This document shows, one piece after another, positions 63,111-64,000 of a stretch of 64,000 bases of DNA (the stretch's first letter is position 1; each line of letters opens with the position of its first letter). The translations under genes and the position numbers were made by a program. Source of the DNA: Thioalkalivibrio sulfidiphilus HL-EbGr7 (lineage in GTDB: Bacteria > Pseudomonadota > Gammaproteobacteria > Ectothiorhodospirales > Ectothiorhodospiraceae); contig NC_011901.1 in the NCBI RefSeq assembly GCF_000021985.1, forward strand, positions 744,001 to 808,000. Reading direction: 5' to 3'. Under the pieces are notes generated by a model. It was not told the DNA's origin and ran no database searches. It saw only the letters and a program-made list of their open reading frames with translations.

Positions 63111-63187
63111 TCCGCCGGGTCCGCGGCCCCGATCCGATGCAAAGCCGCCATCCTGGGCGGGATTTGCACATCCGATGGAGATAGCCC

Positions 63188-63814
63188 ATGGCGTTGATCG
63201 CCACCAGAAGGTCCGTGATGACCCTGTTTTCCGCACCCCTGTGCGCCCAGAGCCACCGCGTGCGCATCGTGCTCGCGGAGAAGGACATCACCGTCGACAT
63301 CATCAACATCGATCTCGACGACAAGCCAGAAGACCTGTCCGACCTGAACCCCTACAACACGGTCCCCACCCTGGTGGACCGTGATCTGGCCCTGTACGGG
63401 CCCCAGGTGATCAGTGAATACCTGGACGAGCGTTTCCCCCATCCGCCCCTGATGCCCGTGGACCCCGTGTCCCGCGCCGCCGCGCGCCTCGCCCTGTACC
63501 GCATCGAACGCGACTGGTACAGCGTGGCCGAGGAGGCCGAGGCCAACGGCATGAAGCTGCCTGCCAAGAGCCGCAAGATCCTGCTGGAAAGCCTGGTGGC
63601 CTCGGCGGACATATTCGCCATCAAGCCCTATTTCCTGAGCGATGAATTCAGCCTGGTGGACTGCGCCATCCTGCCCATCCTGTGGCGTCTGCCCGCCTAC
63701 GGGATTGCTCCCAAGGACATCCCCAAGCCCATCGCCGACTATTCCAAGCGCCTGTTCGCAAGGCCTTCCTTCAAGCTGAGCCTCACTGAAGCCGAGCGGG
63801 AACTGCGCGCCTGA
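63188..63814 (+). CDS. sspA: Stringent starvation protein A (208 aa)
   Basis: A glutathione-transferase-fold protein that binds RNA polymerase and affects stress and virulence genes. Blocks: MTLFSAPLCAQSHRVRIVLAEKDI, LNPYNTVPTLVDRDLALYGPQVISEYLDERFPHPPLMPVDP (in parts), and a helical C-terminal half. GST activity is usually absent. Start ATG at 63188 has GGAG upstream; ATG at 63218 is an alternative. Gene order petABC-sspA-sspB is the usual one. Confidence 0.94.
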   Translation: MALIATRRSVMTLFSAPLCAQSHRVRIVLAEKDITVDIINIDLDDKPEDLSDLNPYNTVPTLVDRDLALYGPQVISEYLDERFPHPPLMPVDPVSRAAARLALYRIERDWYSVAEEAEANGMKLPAKSRKILLESLVASADIFAIKPYFLSDEFSLVDCAILPILWRLPAYGIAPKDIPKPIADYSKRLFARPSFKLSLTEAERELRA

Positions 63815-63827
63815 GGCGTGCCGGGAT

Positions 63828-64000
63828 ATGTCCGTGACCACGGTGCCCATGACCTCCAGCCGCCCCTACCTGGTGCGTGCCATCTACCAGTGGATCGTGG
63901 ACAACGGCCTCACGCCCCACCTGCTGGTGGATGCCGCCGGCGAGGATGTGCAGGTGCCCCGGGACTACGTGGAGGGCGGACGCATCGTCATGAACATCGC
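63828..64000 (+). CDS. sspB: ClpXP protease adaptor SspB, N-terminal part (partial)
   Basis: Delivers ssrA-tagged proteins to ClpXP. Only the first ~57 codons are in the window. MTSSRPYLVRAIYQWIVDNG, LTPHLLVDAAGEDVQVPRDYVEGGRIVMNI (in parts) match the SspB N-terminus. Two starts are possible, 63828 or the ATG at 63849. It follows sspA by 13 bp, as is usual. Confidence 0.9.
   Translation, partial: MSVTTVPMTSSRPYLVRAIYQWIVDNGLTPHLLVDAAGEDVQVPRDYVEGGRIVMNI

Overview
The window reads as chromosomal DNA of a GC-rich gammaproteobacterium. The gene order kdsD-kdsC-lptC-lptA-lptB-rpoN-hpf-ptsN, the order mlaFEDCB-murA-hisG-hisD-hisC-degS/algW-petABC-sspA-sspB, and a cytochrome b with a PVWY Qo motif all fit that class. 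A sucrose-phosphate synthase/phosphatase next to a neutral invertase, several c-di-GMP proteins, an HprK-containing nitrogen PTS and a bc1 complex suggest a halotolerant, respiratory, chemolithotroph-like member such as the Ectothiorhodospiraceae. That placement is an inference from gene content; no rRNA gene is present to test it.

Layout. 1-4.3 kb: the tail of an ABC-F ATPase gene, a small unknown gene, an IS481-type insertion sequence (854-2130), marC, a FliL-like gene and mtfA. 4.4-11.8 kb: gshA, then a minus-strand signalling block made of a methyltransferase, an HD-GYP phosphodiesterase and a CHASE2 Ser/Thr kinase. 11.9-19.2 kb: a LysR regulator divergent from doxX and yqjG, an RND efflux pair, and msrB. 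19.3-24.1 kb: an EAL protein and the sucrose operon. 24.2-34.2 kb: bolA, small proteins, a chemoreceptor with a sigma-28-like promoter, a secreted rhodanese, pepN, several small unknown genes, a formylglycine-generating-enzyme-like protein and a diguanylate cyclase. 34.3-43.9 kb: a long minus-strand envelope/nitrogen-PTS cluster from yrbG down to the NPr gene. 43.9-48.8 kb: an accessory block with an epimerase, a luciferase-like monooxygenase, and a second IS481-type element inserted in a large inverted repeat. 48.9-54.1 kb: the Mla lipid-transport operon, murA and hisG. 54.1-57.8 kb: an aroG-type DAHP synthase gene with an apparent frameshift in a 7-C run, then hisD and hisC. 58.0-64.0 kb: a DegS/AlgW protease, a Nif3-like protein, the bc1 complex, sspA and the start of sspB.

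Working together. The minus-strand cluster makes Kdo precursors (KdsD, KdsC), moves LPS (LptC, LptA, LptB) and regulates nitrogen and cell-wall metabolism (RpoN, HPF, PtsN, HprK, RapZ, EIIA-Man, NPr). The plus-strand Mla operon and murA keep the outer membrane and peptidoglycan in order. HD-GYP, EAL and GGDEF proteins all lie within 27 kb, so c-di-GMP signalling is well represented.

The most unusual non-coding feature is the density of short-unit repeats between genes: arrays of 7-bp units, and imperfect palindromes built from 7- to 12-bp units that often sit on stop codons. I did not find a clear new defence or biosynthetic system. The best leads are the repeats, the aroG frameshift, the methyltransferase/HD-GYP/kinase block and the pairing of sucrose synthesis with invertase.
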